A DNA stretch of 64,000 nucleotides from Brumimicrobium aurantiacum (GCF_003402975.1 NZ_QURB01000008.1:62001-126000); one strand, 5' to 3'; shown: positions 34,745 to 44,087, counted from the stretch's first letter. Translations and numbers: made by a program. Notes: a model not told the origin generated them from the letters alone.

Positions 34745-36151
34745 ATGAGTGCAATTTTAAAACTTCTCTTATTGATGAAACTGTGTTGTTCATTTCCTTT
34801 TTTGTTTGCTCAAGACAGTCTTCAATCATTTGGTTTTGATGATTACTTGACGATCGTGAAAAAGTTTCACCCTTTGGCAAAACAAGCAGAATTACAAACG
34901 GAACTTGGTGCTGCAGAACTAATGTATTCCAAAGGAGGATTCGATCCAAAAGCATTTGGTGATATCAACCAAAAATATTTTGATGACAAACAGTATTATA
35001 GTTTAATTGATGCTGGATTGAAAATACCCACTTGGTTTGGTGTTGAAGTTTATTCAGGATATGAACAAGGAGAAGGTGTAAATATTAATCCGCAGCGCTA
35101 TACTCCAGATGAAGGTTTGGTTTACGCTGGTGTTTCAGTTTCCTTGGGGAAAGGCTTGTTTATGGATGAGAGGAGGGCACAGCTCAAAAAAGCAAAGATT
35201 TATAATGAACTTACATTGGAAGAAAGAAGATTGTTAGTAAATGATCTCTTACTAGACGCTTCAAATGTTTATTGGAGTTGGTATGCAGCGGCCCAAAAAA
35301 TAAAAGTAGTTGAAAAATCAATTGAATTGGCAAAAGTTAGGTTCAAAGGAATTAAAAGTAGTGCTCTGATGGGAGAATCACCAACTATCGATACTTTAGA
35401 AGCTTTAATTCAATTGCAGAATAGAGAAATCCTTCTTCAAAATGCCGTTTTAGAATACGAAAATGCTAAAGAAGCACTTAATGTTTATCTCTGGGATGAA
35501 AATCAAGTTCCTTTAGAAATTTCTGATCGAATAGAACCACCTTCAAATGAAGAGTTGTTTTCGAAAATTAATGTGCTACAACAAGAGGGGAAAATGGATT
35601 CATTGATTCATAATCATCCGTATTTGAAGAAAAATCAACTTTACATTAATCAGTTGGAAATCGAGAGAAGATTGAAGTTAGAACAAATAAAGCCACAAGT
35701 TGATTTAAAATACAATGCCATCAACGAACCAGTAAACGGAGATGTTTTTAACGCATATTCCATCAATAATTATAAATGGGGATTAACTTTTTCAATGCCT
35801 TTGTTTTTGCGTAAAGGACGAGCTGCGGTAAAAAAAGCTGATGTGAAAATTCAAGATCAAAAATTGGAATTAGAGTACTTGCAAGCAAAATTGAAATCAA
35901 GCGTAAATTCTGCTGTGAATACTTGGGAAACAACCCAAACTCAAATCAATATTTATAATCAAACAGTAGTGAATGTTGAAAAACTTGTTGAAGGAGAGCA
36001 AAAACGTTTTGATGTGGGTGAAAGTTCATTGTTCTTGGTCAATCAAAGAGAAATGAGTTTAATCAAAGCACAAATAGATTTTATAAAGATGATTGCCAAA
36101 AACCAACAGGCCTTCATTAAAGTACAATACAGTTTAGGTGTCCTAGATTAA
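34745..36151 (+). CDS. TolC-family outer membrane channel
   Basis: The start at 34745 gives a clean signal peptide (MSAILKLLLLMKLCCSFPFLFAQ); the frame is open back to 34631, but that part overlaps the HlyD gene. 468 residues with two helical hairpin repeats (LYASN-type segment LLLDASNVYWSWYAAAQKI; GEQKRFDVGESSLFLVNQRE). It is the outer membrane duct of the ABC/HlyD exporter. The stop overlaps the stop region of the convergent peptide-binding lipoprotein gene by 4 bases. Confidence 0.87.
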   Translation: MSAILKLLLLMKLCCSFPFLFAQDSLQSFGFDDYLTIVKKFHPLAKQAELQTELGAAELMYSKGGFDPKAFGDINQKYFDDKQYYSLIDAGLKIPTWFGVEVYSGYEQGEGVNINPQRYTPDEGLVYAGVSVSLGKGLFMDERRAQLKKAKIYNELTLEERRLLVNDLLLDASNVYWSWYAAAQKIKVVEKSIELAKVRFKGIKSSALMGESPTIDTLEALIQLQNREILLQNAVLEYENAKEALNVYLWDENQVPLEISDRIEPPSNEELFSKINVLQQEGKMDSLIHNHPYLKKNQLYINQLEIERRLKLEQIKPQVDLKYNAINEPVNGDVFNAYSINNYKWGLTFSMPLFLRKGRAAVKKADVKIQDQKLELEYLQAKLKSSVNSAVNTWETTQTQINIYNQTVVNVEKLVEGEQKRFDVGESSLFLVNQREMSLIKAQIDFIKMIAKNQQAFIKVQYSLGVLD

Positions 36152-37854
36152 TCTTTTTTCTGCTGTTGCCATTCCTCAGCTGTCCATTCTTTTATGTAAA
36201 CCTTTTTGAAATTCGGTCTTTCTAATTCATTTATTTCAAAGTTACGTAGGGCTGAAGATTGTATCTTAATCTTTTTATTATGCCATAAAATAATGTAAGG
36301 AGGGTTTTTCATTAACTCAGATTCCGCAGCTTCAAAAGCATCATAGCGAGCAACTATATCCTTACTTTTCCTTCCTTTTGAAAGTAACATATCATATTTT
36401 TCATTGCTGTATTTCGAAAAATTAATCAATGAAGTAACGCGAGAGTCTTCAGGGATTTTATGACTATTGGCAGTTGTAAGATAACTCTCTGGACTCTTGT
36501 TTTTTATGATTTGTGGTGCTTGTGCAATGACATGACTTGTGTCAGATGGATTAGTTTTGACTTCAACCTCAATGTTTAAGGTTTGTGCAAGTTGTTCCGC
36601 AATTTTCTGCGCCACCATAAAGTTGGTACTTCCTTTTCTTGGTGAGATAACGATTGTTGGAAATTTATCAATTTTTACGCTTTCCACCCTTCTAAAAAAT
36701 TGTTTGGCTTTTTGAGCGTCATACACATAATTGTTTTTCGAGGCAATTTCAGTATTGTATCCATTAAATATACCATTTGGAATTAAACCTGAATCATCAA
36801 TGTCGATGGCTTGGTTATTTAATACCGTTGAAATAATTTCATCGCGGTTGATGGCCAGATTAATCGCTTTTCTGAGGTTGATGTCATGGAATAACGAATC
36901 ATTAAAGTCGAAATAATAATATTGAGTTGAATACAATGGTTCTCTTGTGAGAAGGTACTTAGGTGGAATACCATTGAATTTTTCTATATTCTCTTCACCC
37001 AACATTGCTGACATTTCATGTGGAGGAATGTTTTCAATTAAATGTAGTTTTCCTGACTTAAACATTTTCAATTGTTCAAGTTTGTCTGGTATTAAATGAA
37101 AAACAATTGAATCCAAATACGGAAGAGTATTTCCTTCCTGATCAACTTCATGGTAGTTTTCGTTGCGAACTAAAATATATTTTTCCTGATCGTCTTTTTC
37201 TTGTGAATTATACTGAAATGGTCCTGTTCCTATAAGTTCTTTTTGATCTTCAAAAGCTTCTTTTGAAACAATACTTGCCATGGGAAGTGATAATTTTGGA
37301 AGGAAATTTACATCTCGCTCAAGTAATTCAAGTTGAATAGAATTACCGCTAGCTTTCAGCCCTGTTATATGATCATTGACCTTGTTATAGAAATCATTCG
37401 CACCTTTTAACTTGTCTTTAAAGATTAAAAAATAGGCTGTATTTTGATTTTTATCTGTTTTTGTACACGATTGTTCAATTGAAAAAACAACATCCTCTGC
37501 CGTGAAAGGAATTTTTTCCTTTTGCTTATTGTTTTGATGGAAGTAAACACTGTCTTTTAGGATGAAAGTAATGAATTTACCATCGGGTGAAATCTGCCAT
37601 TCTTCCGCTAATCCAGGTTTTGTTTTTAGGGTTTTAGGATCAAGAGCTACAAGTCCTTCGAAAATTTGGCTGTATAATAAAGCTGAATTTAGGCGGTATG
37701 AAGATCTTAGATCATCAGTAAATGGCGCTCTATCAATGGCGTAATTTAGTGTTCCACCTTCGAATTTAAACTCTTCCTTGTTTTCGCTTGTACATGCAAA
37801 TAAAATGCTGAACAGTAAAAAAGTAAGTAATTTTCCTAACGCTGTGTGCCCCAT
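36148..37854 (-). CDS. Peptide ABC transporter substrate-binding lipoprotein (SBP_bac_5)
   Basis: 568 residues. Lipoprotein signal MGHTALGKLLTFLLFSILFAC with Cys21. The mature protein has family-5 solute-binding features: YSQIFEGLVALDPKTLK, LAEEWQISPDGKFITFILK, FTAEDVVFSIEQ, IGTGPFQ, ININLA-type helix LRKAINLAINRDEI. Family members bind oligopeptides, nickel or dipeptides outside the inner membrane. No permease or ATPase genes of an Opp system adjoin it, so it is an orphan here. Its stop overlaps that of the TolC-like gene. Confidence 0.85.
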   Translation of the reverse strand: MGHTALGKLLTFLLFSILFACTSENKEEFKFEGGTLNYAIDRAPFTDDLRSSYRLNSALLYSQIFEGLVALDPKTLKTKPGLAEEWQISPDGKFITFILKDSVYFHQNNKQKEKIPFTAEDVVFSIEQSCTKTDKNQNTAYFLIFKDKLKGANDFYNKVNDHITGLKASGNSIQLELLERDVNFLPKLSLPMASIVSKEAFEDQKELIGTGPFQYNSQEKDDQEKYILVRNENYHEVDQEGNTLPYLDSIVFHLIPDKLEQLKMFKSGKLHLIENIPPHEMSAMLGEENIEKFNGIPPKYLLTREPLYSTQYYYFDFNDSLFHDINLRKAINLAINRDEIISTVLNNQAIDIDDSGLIPNGIFNGYNTEIASKNNYVYDAQKAKQFFRRVESVKIDKFPTIVISPRKGSTNFMVAQKIAEQLAQTLNIEVEVKTNPSDTSHVIAQAPQIIKNKSPESYLTTANSHKIPEDSRVTSLINFSKYSNEKYDMLLSKGRKSKDIVARYDAFEAAESELMKNPPYIILWHNKKIKIQSSALRNFEINELERPNFKKVYIKEWTAEEWQQQKKD

Positions 37855-38046
37855 GTTTCGATGTGTAAAAATAATCTGATGAAGTGATGTTTCCCTCTAA
37901 TTTAAGAACAATAAATTGATTTCATGTTCTTGAGATGTAATTAAAATCAACTTTTGAATATCTTTTTTTGGATAAAATGTTTTGAAAAACTCCGCGCTAA
38001 AATCAGATTAATCCTTAATTTCGAGATTGAAAAATAGAGAATAAAG

Positions 38047-38451
38047 ATGAATAAAATAGAACATATAGGAATTGCAGTAAAAGATATGGATAGCGCTATT
38101 TCCATTTATGAAAAAATGCTCAATACTGAATGCTACAAAGTAGAAGAAGTGAAGTCTGAAGGAGTTAAAACCGCATTTTTTAAAGTAGGAGAATCTAAAA
38201 TTGAACTTCTAGAAGCTACAAATCCAGAAAGTCCTATTGCTAAATTTATCGAAAAACGTGGAGTAGGAATGCATCACATTGCATTTGATGTTACAAATAT
38301 TGAAGAAGAAATCGAACGTCTATTAAACGAAGACTTTCAATTGATTCAAAAAACACCAAAAAACGGAGCAGACAATAAGAAAATTGCCTTTTTACATCCA
38401 AAATCAACAGCTGGTTTATTGGTTGAACTTTGCCAAGAGCGAACGGACTAG
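38047..38451 (+). CDS. mce: Methylmalonyl-CoA epimerase
   Basis: 134 residues of the VOC/glyoxalase fold: IEHIGIAVKDMDSAISIYEK at the N-terminus (metal His), GVGMHHIAFDVTNIEEE in the middle, and a metal-ligand Glu in LVELCQE. Length and motifs match bacterial methylmalonyl-CoA epimerase, which interconverts the (R) and (S) forms between propionyl-CoA carboxylase and methylmalonyl-CoA mutase. The last 36 bases overlap the convergent HAD gene. Confidence 0.88.
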   Translation: MNKIEHIGIAVKDMDSAISIYEKMLNTECYKVEEVKSEGVKTAFFKVGESKIELLEATNPESPIAKFIEKRGVGMHHIAFDVTNIEEEIERLLNEDFQLIQKTPKNGADNKKIAFLHPKSTAGLLVELCQERTD

Positions 38452-39054
38452 TTGAATTACGTCTGTTTTCTTAACATCTAATAAGTGGGCGTTGATACCT
38501 ATTGCTTTTGCTCCTTCAACATGTTGAATTGAATCATCAATGAATAAGGTTTCTTCTGGAGTGAAGTTTTCCTTTTTGCATACTTCCTCAAAGATTTCTG
38601 AGTCTGGTTTTCTCATGCCCATGTCACAGCTAAAATACACATGATCAAAATAATCATCTAAGGATTCTATTCCATGCTTCTCCTTTAAATCTTTGTGAAA
38701 ATAATCAAGGTGAATAGTGTTGGTATTGCTTAGTAAAACAACATTGTAATTTGTTTTTAACTTTTTAAGAAAGGCTAATCTTTCAGCTGGAAAGTTAAGT
38801 AACATGGCATTCCATGCATTGGTCACATCTTCTGTAGAAGTGTTCTTAGGTAAAAAAGACATCAGGCCTTTAATGAAATCTCCATCTTTAATCTCTCCTT
38901 TTTCAATTTGATTAAATATATCTGTTTGATTGGCTTGGGTGTATAAACTTTGAAAATCTTTTATGCCTAAAGCGGTAAAAGCATCAATTGTCAGTTGATA
39001 ATTAAGGTTGAGTAAAACTCCACCAAGGTCAAGAATGATGTTTTTAATTTTCAT
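38416..39054 (-). CDS. HAD-IA family phosphatase (YihX-like)
   Basis: From the ATG at 39054: MKIKNIILDLGGVLLNLN, nucleophile Asp9. Further motifs: LLSNTNTIH (motif II), a Lys in RKPDSEIFE (motif III), and FIDDSIQHVEGAKAIG (motif IV). Residue 11 is Gly where classical HADs have Asp, as in YihX-type glucose-1-phosphatases. It probably removes phosphate from a small sugar phosphate or nucleotide. An upstream in-frame ATG (39084) would add ten residues before the first strand. Tail-to-tail overlap of 36 bases with mce. Confidence 0.82.
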   Translation of the reverse strand: MKIKNIILDLGGVLLNLNYQLTIDAFTALGIKDFQSLYTQANQTDIFNQIEKGEIKDGDFIKGLMSFLPKNTSTEDVTNAWNAMLLNFPAERLAFLKKLKTNYNVVLLSNTNTIHLDYFHKDLKEKHGIESLDDYFDHVYFSCDMGMRKPDSEIFEEVCKKENFTPEETLFIDDSIQHVEGAKAIGINAHLLDVKKTDVIQLVRSLLAKFNQ

Positions 39055-39070
39055 TATTAATGGGATAAAA

Positions 39071-39111
39071 AAAAGGCTATTCAATTCCTTTTATCGGATA
39101 AATAGCCTTTT
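39071..39111 (-). terminator. Terminator of the YceI-like gene
   Basis: AAAAGGCTATT and AATAGCCTTTT form an 11-bp perfect stem; read on the minus strand it is followed by a run of eight Ts in all. It lies 22 bases past the stop of the gene at 39134. Confidence 0.85.
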
Positions 39112-39133
39112 GGTAAATATTGTTTTAAAGGGA

Positions 39134-39784
39134 TTATACCTTTCCTAAAACAGCTTCTAGATCAAAGTGAATCTCGTTAGAAACTGAACCTTCCTCTGGT
39201 TTCTCAGGATTTGGTTGCATTCCTTTCATTTCTGCTTTTGTAAAGTCAATAGTGAAATCACCTTTAATTGTCATTACATCCTCATCTGTATCGATGTTTA
39301 ATGGAATAGTTCTGTTGATTTCAACACCAGCAACATGTAAAACAATCTCTGCTTGGTCTTCAACGATGTTTAATAACTCTACTTTTGCTTCTCCATACTC
39401 TGATGTATTGAAAAAGTCTTCGTTTGATAAGTGACCTTCTAGTTTCCCTTTTCCACTTGTCTCATCCAAATCTTCTACACTGATAGAAGTCATATCAACC
39501 GTAAAGCCACCTTTGATATCATCTCCGTTTTGCTTCACTTCTCCAGTATTGAAAGATATTGTTCCGTGGTGTGATTTTCCATCGTTTTCACCACCAACCC
39601 ATGTTCCAGTCCAAGCGATTTTACTATCGTCTTTCTTTAATTGGTATTCAGCCTTAACAACCTCTTCAGTTTCCTCTGCGTTCACCTCCGTATTGTTTGT
39701 TTCTGTTTCAGCTTCTTCAGTTCCTCCACAAGAAGTCAATGATAATGCTGCAAATGCGAAAATTCCGTAAATTACTTTTTTCAT
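39134..39784 (-). CDS. YceI-domain lipoprotein
   Basis: 216 residues. Lipoprotein signal with Cys19 (AALSLTSCGG), then an acidic linker of Glu/Thr/Asn repeats (20-45) and a YceI-like domain (about 46-216): SKIAWTGTWVGG, HHGTISFNTGEV, LEGHLSNEDFFNTSEYGEA, FTIDFTKAEMKG. YceI proteins are lipocalin-like barrels that bind isoprenoid or other amphiphilic molecules in the periplasm. A 9-bp hairpin (39800-39808 / 39812-39820) lies just upstream of the start and may affect its mRNA leader. Confidence 0.85.
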   Translation of the reverse strand: MKKVIYGIFAFAALSLTSCGGTEEAETETNNTEVNAEETEEVVKAEYQLKKDDSKIAWTGTWVGGENDGKSHHGTISFNTGEVKQNGDDIKGGFTVDMTSISVEDLDETSGKGKLEGHLSNEDFFNTSEYGEAKVELLNIVEDQAEIVLHVAGVEINRTIPLNIDTDEDVMTIKGDFTIDFTKAEMKGMQPNPEKPEEGSVSNEIHFDLEAVLGKV

Positions 39785-39799
39785 TTTAGTATTTTTTAT

Positions 39800-39820
39800 T
39801 TTTTGCTAAAATAGCAAAAA
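39800..39820 (-). promoter_or_regulatory. Short hairpin in the leader of the YceI-like gene
   Basis: TTTTTGCTA and TAGCAAAAA pair perfectly around AAA, ending 15 bases before the start codon. It could shape the mRNA leader or be a regulator site; no promoter box is clear around it. Confidence 0.35.
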
Positions 39821-40021
39821 AATATGTACCAAGGTATGTAGTCGATTAACAGATTGTGCTGAAGGAGTTAAAGAATTGTAAAATATGTGAAAACAGACAA
39901 TTAGTGGACTTGGTTCTGCGTTGTTTTCTCTCGTTTTAAAGGTTTTATTCCTTAAGTTATTTCGTTTTATACAATAGCAATATTAGATTATCAAAAAAAT
40001 CTTTCTAAATTCGTGCGTTAA

Positions 40022-40912
40022 ATGGGAAAGGATATTGAAAAATACGGTAGAAGAGGCTTGCAATCTGGCTATTTATCAGTAGTTGTAGGGATTTCATTGG
40101 TGCTTTTTATGCTCGGTCTTGTGCTGGGTGCATACTTCGGGTTGGAGCATACTCAAAATGCTGCTAAAGAAGATATTGAAATCGATTTGTTCTTTAATCC
40201 TGATTTGAATGATTCTGATATCAAACTTATCGAACAAGAATTGAAAAGTTGGGAGAATATCAAGTCAGTTTGGTTTGTATCTCCGGAAAGAGCTTTAGAG
40301 GTTTTTCAATCGAATGAAGAGGAGGCCAACGAAATTAAAGCAATTTTCAATGACCAAAGTCCATTTCCTCCTTCTGTTTCATTTAATCCCATTGGAAATA
40401 TCGTAAACAAACAAGGCTTGTTGGAAATTAAGCAGAAAATTCTGTCTACCTATCCTGATCAAGTGGCAGAAGTGAATTACGATGAAAACAGAGTTGAGCA
40501 AGTAAACCTAGGATTCCTTCAATGGATTTATTTGTTCGTAGCTATTGGGATTTTGTTGGCTATTATTGCCTTTGCAATGATCAATAATACAATACGTCTT
40601 GCGCTTTATTCTAAAAGATTTACAATAAAAACAATGCAACTGGTAGGTGCAAAATCAGGATTCATTAGAAGACCATTTTTATGGAATTCAATTGTTCAAG
40701 GCTTATTGTCTGCCGTTGTCGGAATGTCTCTTCTTTTAGGTGTTTTTTATGCCTTAAAAAGTTACATGGAAATCGTAAGTTCAACTTACAATTTTGAAAC
40801 ATTCTTATTATTATTTGGTGTGTTAATTTGCTTGGGTGTATTGATTAGTCTGCTCTCAACTTGGTTTGCACTTAATAAGTATTTAAGGAAAAAATTAGAT
40901 AACTTATATTAG
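40022..40912 (+). CDS. ftsX: Cell division ABC transporter permease FtsX
   Basis: 296 residues. One N-terminal membrane helix (about 18-40), an extracytoplasmic domain (45-165: ALEVFQSNEE, PFPPSVSFNP), then three helices with MQLVGAKSGFIRRPF, the typical FtsX loop. FtsX with FtsE controls peptidoglycan hydrolases at division; ftsE is not in the window, as is usual in this phylum. First gene of a cluster with a DUF3098 gene and truB. Confidence 0.9.
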   Translation: MGKDIEKYGRRGLQSGYLSVVVGISLVLFMLGLVLGAYFGLEHTQNAAKEDIEIDLFFNPDLNDSDIKLIEQELKSWENIKSVWFVSPERALEVFQSNEEEANEIKAIFNDQSPFPPSVSFNPIGNIVNKQGLLEIKQKILSTYPDQVAEVNYDENRVEQVNLGFLQWIYLFVAIGILLAIIAFAMINNTIRLALYSKRFTIKTMQLVGAKSGFIRRPFLWNSIVQGLLSAVVGMSLLLGVFYALKSYMEIVSSTYNFETFLLLFGVLICLGVLISLLSTWFALNKYLRKKLDNLY

Positions 40913-40924
40913 AAAATATTCAAT

Positions 40925-41188
40925 ATGGAAAAAGAAAAAACAACATTCTTATTCAATAAATCGAACTATATCTTACTTATAGCTGGTGTATTGCTTAACG
41001 TTATCGGATTCTTATTAATGATTGGCGGTGCTGCGGAAGATCTAAACGAATTTAATGAAGAAGAATTATTCTCTCCTGTACGTCTTACTGTTGCTCCAAT
41101 CTTAATTATTTTGGGATATGCTGTAATTATTTATAGTATCATGAAGAAACCAAAAATCAGTGACGATACTAAAAAAATCGAGGAGTAA
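40925..41188 (+). CDS. DUF3098 small membrane protein
   Basis: 87 residues with two membrane helices (about 14-34 and 52-70) and LFNKSNYILLIAGV at the start, the hallmark of DUF3098. Function unknown. The family is found next to ftsX in Bacteroidota, which suggests an envelope or division role (inference from context). It starts 12 bases after ftsX and ends 15 bases before truB. Confidence 0.85.
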   Translation: MEKEKTTFLFNKSNYILLIAGVLLNVIGFLLMIGGAAEDLNEFNEEELFSPVRLTVAPILIILGYAVIIYSIMKKPKISDDTKKIEE

Positions 41189-41203
41189 TCGTAACATTTT
41201 TTT

Positions 41204-41926
41204 ATGGCTGATAAAATCTATCAATTTCGAAAAGGTGAAGTCTTATTGGTAGATAAGCCGCTGAACTGGACTTCTTTTGATGTGGTAAATAAACTACGTT
41301 GGAGACTCAGTAAAAAATACGGAATCAAAAGATTTAAAGTTGGTCATGCCGGAACTTTAGATCCTTTAGCCACTGGTTTGTTAATTATCTGTACAGGGAA
41401 GAGTACAAAAATAAGTCAAGAGCTTACTTCTGAAGATAAAACATATACTGGAACTTTTTTGTTGGGGAAAACAACGCCAAGCTACGATCTTGAAACAGAA
41501 TTTGATCAGGAATATCCGCTAGAACATATCACTTCCGAGGCCATAAATGAAGCGGCGGAATCTTTTCAAGGTGATCAAAAACAAACACCGCCTATTTTCT
41601 CAGCTAAGAAGGTGAATGGTAAGCGTGCCTATGAATCTGCGCGAAAAGGGATTGATGTCAAGTTAAAAGAAAATGATATCCATATTCATTCCTTTAAAAT
41701 CACAGCTATTCGTTTTCCTGAGGTAGATTTTGAAATTAAATGTTCGAAAGGAACATATATTCGCTCAATAGCAAATGATTTTGGTAAAGCGCTTGATTCT
41801 GGAGCTACTTTAATCGCTTTGAGAAGAACTCAGTCAGGTGAGTTTTTAATTCAAAATTCGAAATCCGTAGAGGAATGGATAGAGATTATTGACGCCAATG
41901 AAATGACTGATGAGTTAAGTCAATAG
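41204..41926 (+). CDS. truB: tRNA pseudouridine(55) synthase TruB
   Basis: 240 residues. Catalytic loop VGHAGTLDPLATGLL with the catalytic Asp, preceded by VDKPLNWTSFDVVNKL; later QTPPIFSAKKVNGKRAYE and GTYIRSIANDFG. It makes pseudouridine at position 55 of tRNA. The C-terminal PUA domain is short, as in other short TruB forms. It lies in the ftsX/DUF3098 unit; the undecaprenyl-diphosphatase gene often found between DUF3098 and truB in related genomes is absent. Confidence 0.93.
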   Translation: MADKIYQFRKGEVLLVDKPLNWTSFDVVNKLRWRLSKKYGIKRFKVGHAGTLDPLATGLLIICTGKSTKISQELTSEDKTYTGTFLLGKTTPSYDLETEFDQEYPLEHITSEAINEAAESFQGDQKQTPPIFSAKKVNGKRAYESARKGIDVKLKENDIHIHSFKITAIRFPEVDFEIKCSKGTYIRSIANDFGKALDSGATLIALRRTQSGEFLIQNSKSVEEWIEIIDANEMTDELSQ

Positions 41927-42070
41927 TTTGAATATTAATCCATTCTTCTTCATTCCTTCCTTATCTATTCTTATATTCGTTTGAGTTAATGCGAAAATTT
42001 TCTTTGCAATTACCGAATTGTGTTGTATTGCGCATTTCATTGTATGATTTTTTCGACTTAAAGTGAAAAC

Positions 42071-43960
42071 ATGGACTCAATTAAGAACGTTTATCTCCTT
42101 GCTGATCTCGAAGCACTGGAAAAAGAAAGTGACAAGGCTAAGGAGCATATTTATGAAAACTGTCCACATGTTGTCGATATCAAAGCATTCGACTTAAATA
42201 TCTTTGACAAAGAAACGCGTGTGCTTTTATTTATTAGTGATGATGAGGTAAAAAAGATAATGCCTGAGTTGGCTGCTACCAACTGTAAAATTGGTTTTTT
42301 GCCACATCCTGATGGAAAACAAACCATATCTGGGTATCAAGTTCCGAAAAATTTAATAGATGCTTTTGACGAACTAGTGGAAACTGAGCGCGTTATTCAA
42401 ACTGGAGTCCTTTGTTGTAATAACGAAGTCGTATTAAACTATGTGGTGATTGGTGAAATGGTTACTTTCTTAACCAAAAAATCGACAGAAAGAGGAATTA
42501 TTCATCGTTTACGTAGGTTTTACAGTTACCTAAAAAGGTTAGTAAAAATTAAAGCCCTGCCATTTACTTTTCAAACAGAAGATAAGGATCCGGTTGAAAC
42601 CGCAGCAACGGATGTGTTAATCGTACAATTTGCTCACAACTCCGTCGTTTCTCGTGTGTTCGCTTCCAATGAGTTTACAAGTGAAAAGCTCTTTCATACT
42701 TTTATATTCTCACCTAGAAGTGTTTTGCAATTAGTGAAATCTTATGTCATGAAAATGCTTCTAGGAACAGGGCAGAAAAACAGAGATTTTACTTTTCTTA
42801 GTCGATTGAAAACAGAGGATTTATGTATTTCATCTAATCAGAAATTTCGTTGCCATATCGATGGAAGAATTTCAAGACAATCACAATTGAATTTCTCTTT
42901 TGTTGAAGATTTTAATCATATTCCAAGCGAATCAATAGTTTATGATTTGGAAACAAAGGACCAAAGTGGCGCCAAAAGTTTTCAAACAAAACATTTACCT
43001 AAAGGTGGACTGAAAAAAGAAATGGTGCGTAAACATCTACCTTTTATTTCGCATGCTTCAGCAGATGAATACAAAGAGCTTTTTAAACAGCTTAGGGAAA
43101 ATGCAAGACCTTCTCAAAACTATGTTGTTTTAATGATTTTGTCGGTCATATTAGCTACTCTTGGTGTATTTGCAGATTCTTCTCCTGTGATTATTGGTGC
43201 GATGATTTTAGCGCCGCTTATGTCACCTATCATTTCATTTTCGATGGGTGTTTTAAGGCAGGATCGGGAACTCATGAAAAATAGTTTTATTACAATTTTA
43301 GTAGGAATTGGGGTAGGATATTTGTTTGCTATTATTTTTACCTTAATTACGCCTTTAACACAACTTAATGGGGAAATCACCTCAAGGATAAAACCCAATA
43401 TTATTGATTTAGGTATAGCTGTGATTTCTGGAGCTGCAGGAGCATACGCCTATTCGAAAGAAGAAATAGCCAAAACATTGGCCGGAGTAGCGATTGCTGT
43501 TGCGTTAGTGCCGCCACTAGCTGTTTCGGGAATAGGTGTTGCATGGTTGAATTTTGATGTGTTTTTCGGAGCTTTTTTACTTTTGATTACCAATTTAACT
43601 GGGATGGTCTTGGCGGCTTCTCTCGTGTTTTTACTCACAGGGTATAGTCCTTTTCAATTGGCTAGAAAAGGTATTTTGATATCATTATTTGTTGTTTTGT
43701 CTATCAGTATTCCATTGGGTTATGGATTTTTTAAGGTCGTTGAAGAAAATAAAATTATTCGATCGCTGAACGAAACCGAAATTAATGGAATGGTACTTGA
43801 AAAAGTTGTAATGGAAACCAGAAGTCCGATGGTTATTTCGTTAGATGTTGTCTCAGATCATGTGCCTGAGGAGGAGGAAATTGATAAGATAAAATATAAA
43901 ATAGAGAAAATGATTGGTGAAGAAGTTCTGTTGAAAGCTGCTGTCAGAGTAAAAAGATAG
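42071..43960 (+). CDS. DUF389 / TIGR00341-family membrane protein with N-terminal DAGK-like domain
   Basis: 629 residues. The C-terminal half (about 350-560) is a DUF389 membrane domain with several helices and its conserved IIGAMILAPLMSPII and GVAIAVALVPPLAVSGI. The N-terminal half (1-335) looks like a lipid-kinase fold of the YegS/diacylglycerol-kinase type: an IGFLPHPDGKQ stretch near 75, and a late beta segment, LCISSNQKFRCHIDGRIS, resembling the DAGK C-domain. The usual GGDGT motif is not seen, so kinase activity is doubtful. A soluble tail (about 565-629) follows. It sits between truB and queA, 144 bases after truB. Function unknown. Confidence 0.7.
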   Translation: MDSIKNVYLLADLEALEKESDKAKEHIYENCPHVVDIKAFDLNIFDKETRVLLFISDDEVKKIMPELAATNCKIGFLPHPDGKQTISGYQVPKNLIDAFDELVETERVIQTGVLCCNNEVVLNYVVIGEMVTFLTKKSTERGIIHRLRRFYSYLKRLVKIKALPFTFQTEDKDPVETAATDVLIVQFAHNSVVSRVFASNEFTSEKLFHTFIFSPRSVLQLVKSYVMKMLLGTGQKNRDFTFLSRLKTEDLCISSNQKFRCHIDGRISRQSQLNFSFVEDFNHIPSESIVYDLETKDQSGAKSFQTKHLPKGGLKKEMVRKHLPFISHASADEYKELFKQLRENARPSQNYVVLMILSVILATLGVFADSSPVIIGAMILAPLMSPIISFSMGVLRQDRELMKNSFITILVGIGVGYLFAIIFTLITPLTQLNGEITSRIKPNIIDLGIAVISGAAGAYAYSKEEIAKTLAGVAIAVALVPPLAVSGIGVAWLNFDVFFGAFLLLITNLTGMVLAASLVFLLTGYSPFQLARKGILISLFVVLSISIPLGYGFFKVVEENKIIRSLNETEINGMVLEKVVMETRSPMVISLDVVSDHVPEEEEIDKIKYKIEKMIGEEVLLKAAVRVKR

Positions 43961-44045
43961 CCATCGTTTTGATTTAAAACCATTCCACTTGGTCTGCCTT
44001 TTTACATTTGATGGTACTTTAATGTATATTCACATTTATATTTAT

Positions 44046-44053
44046 TACATTTG
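44046..44053 (+). promoter_or_regulatory. -7 box (TACATTTG) for queA
   Basis: Exact TAnnTTTG, 34 bases before the ATG at 44088. It shows that queA can be transcribed apart from the DUF389 gene. Confidence 0.5.
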
Positions 44054-44087
44054 TAACCCTTAAAAAAAAGAGTACGATTTGAATAAA

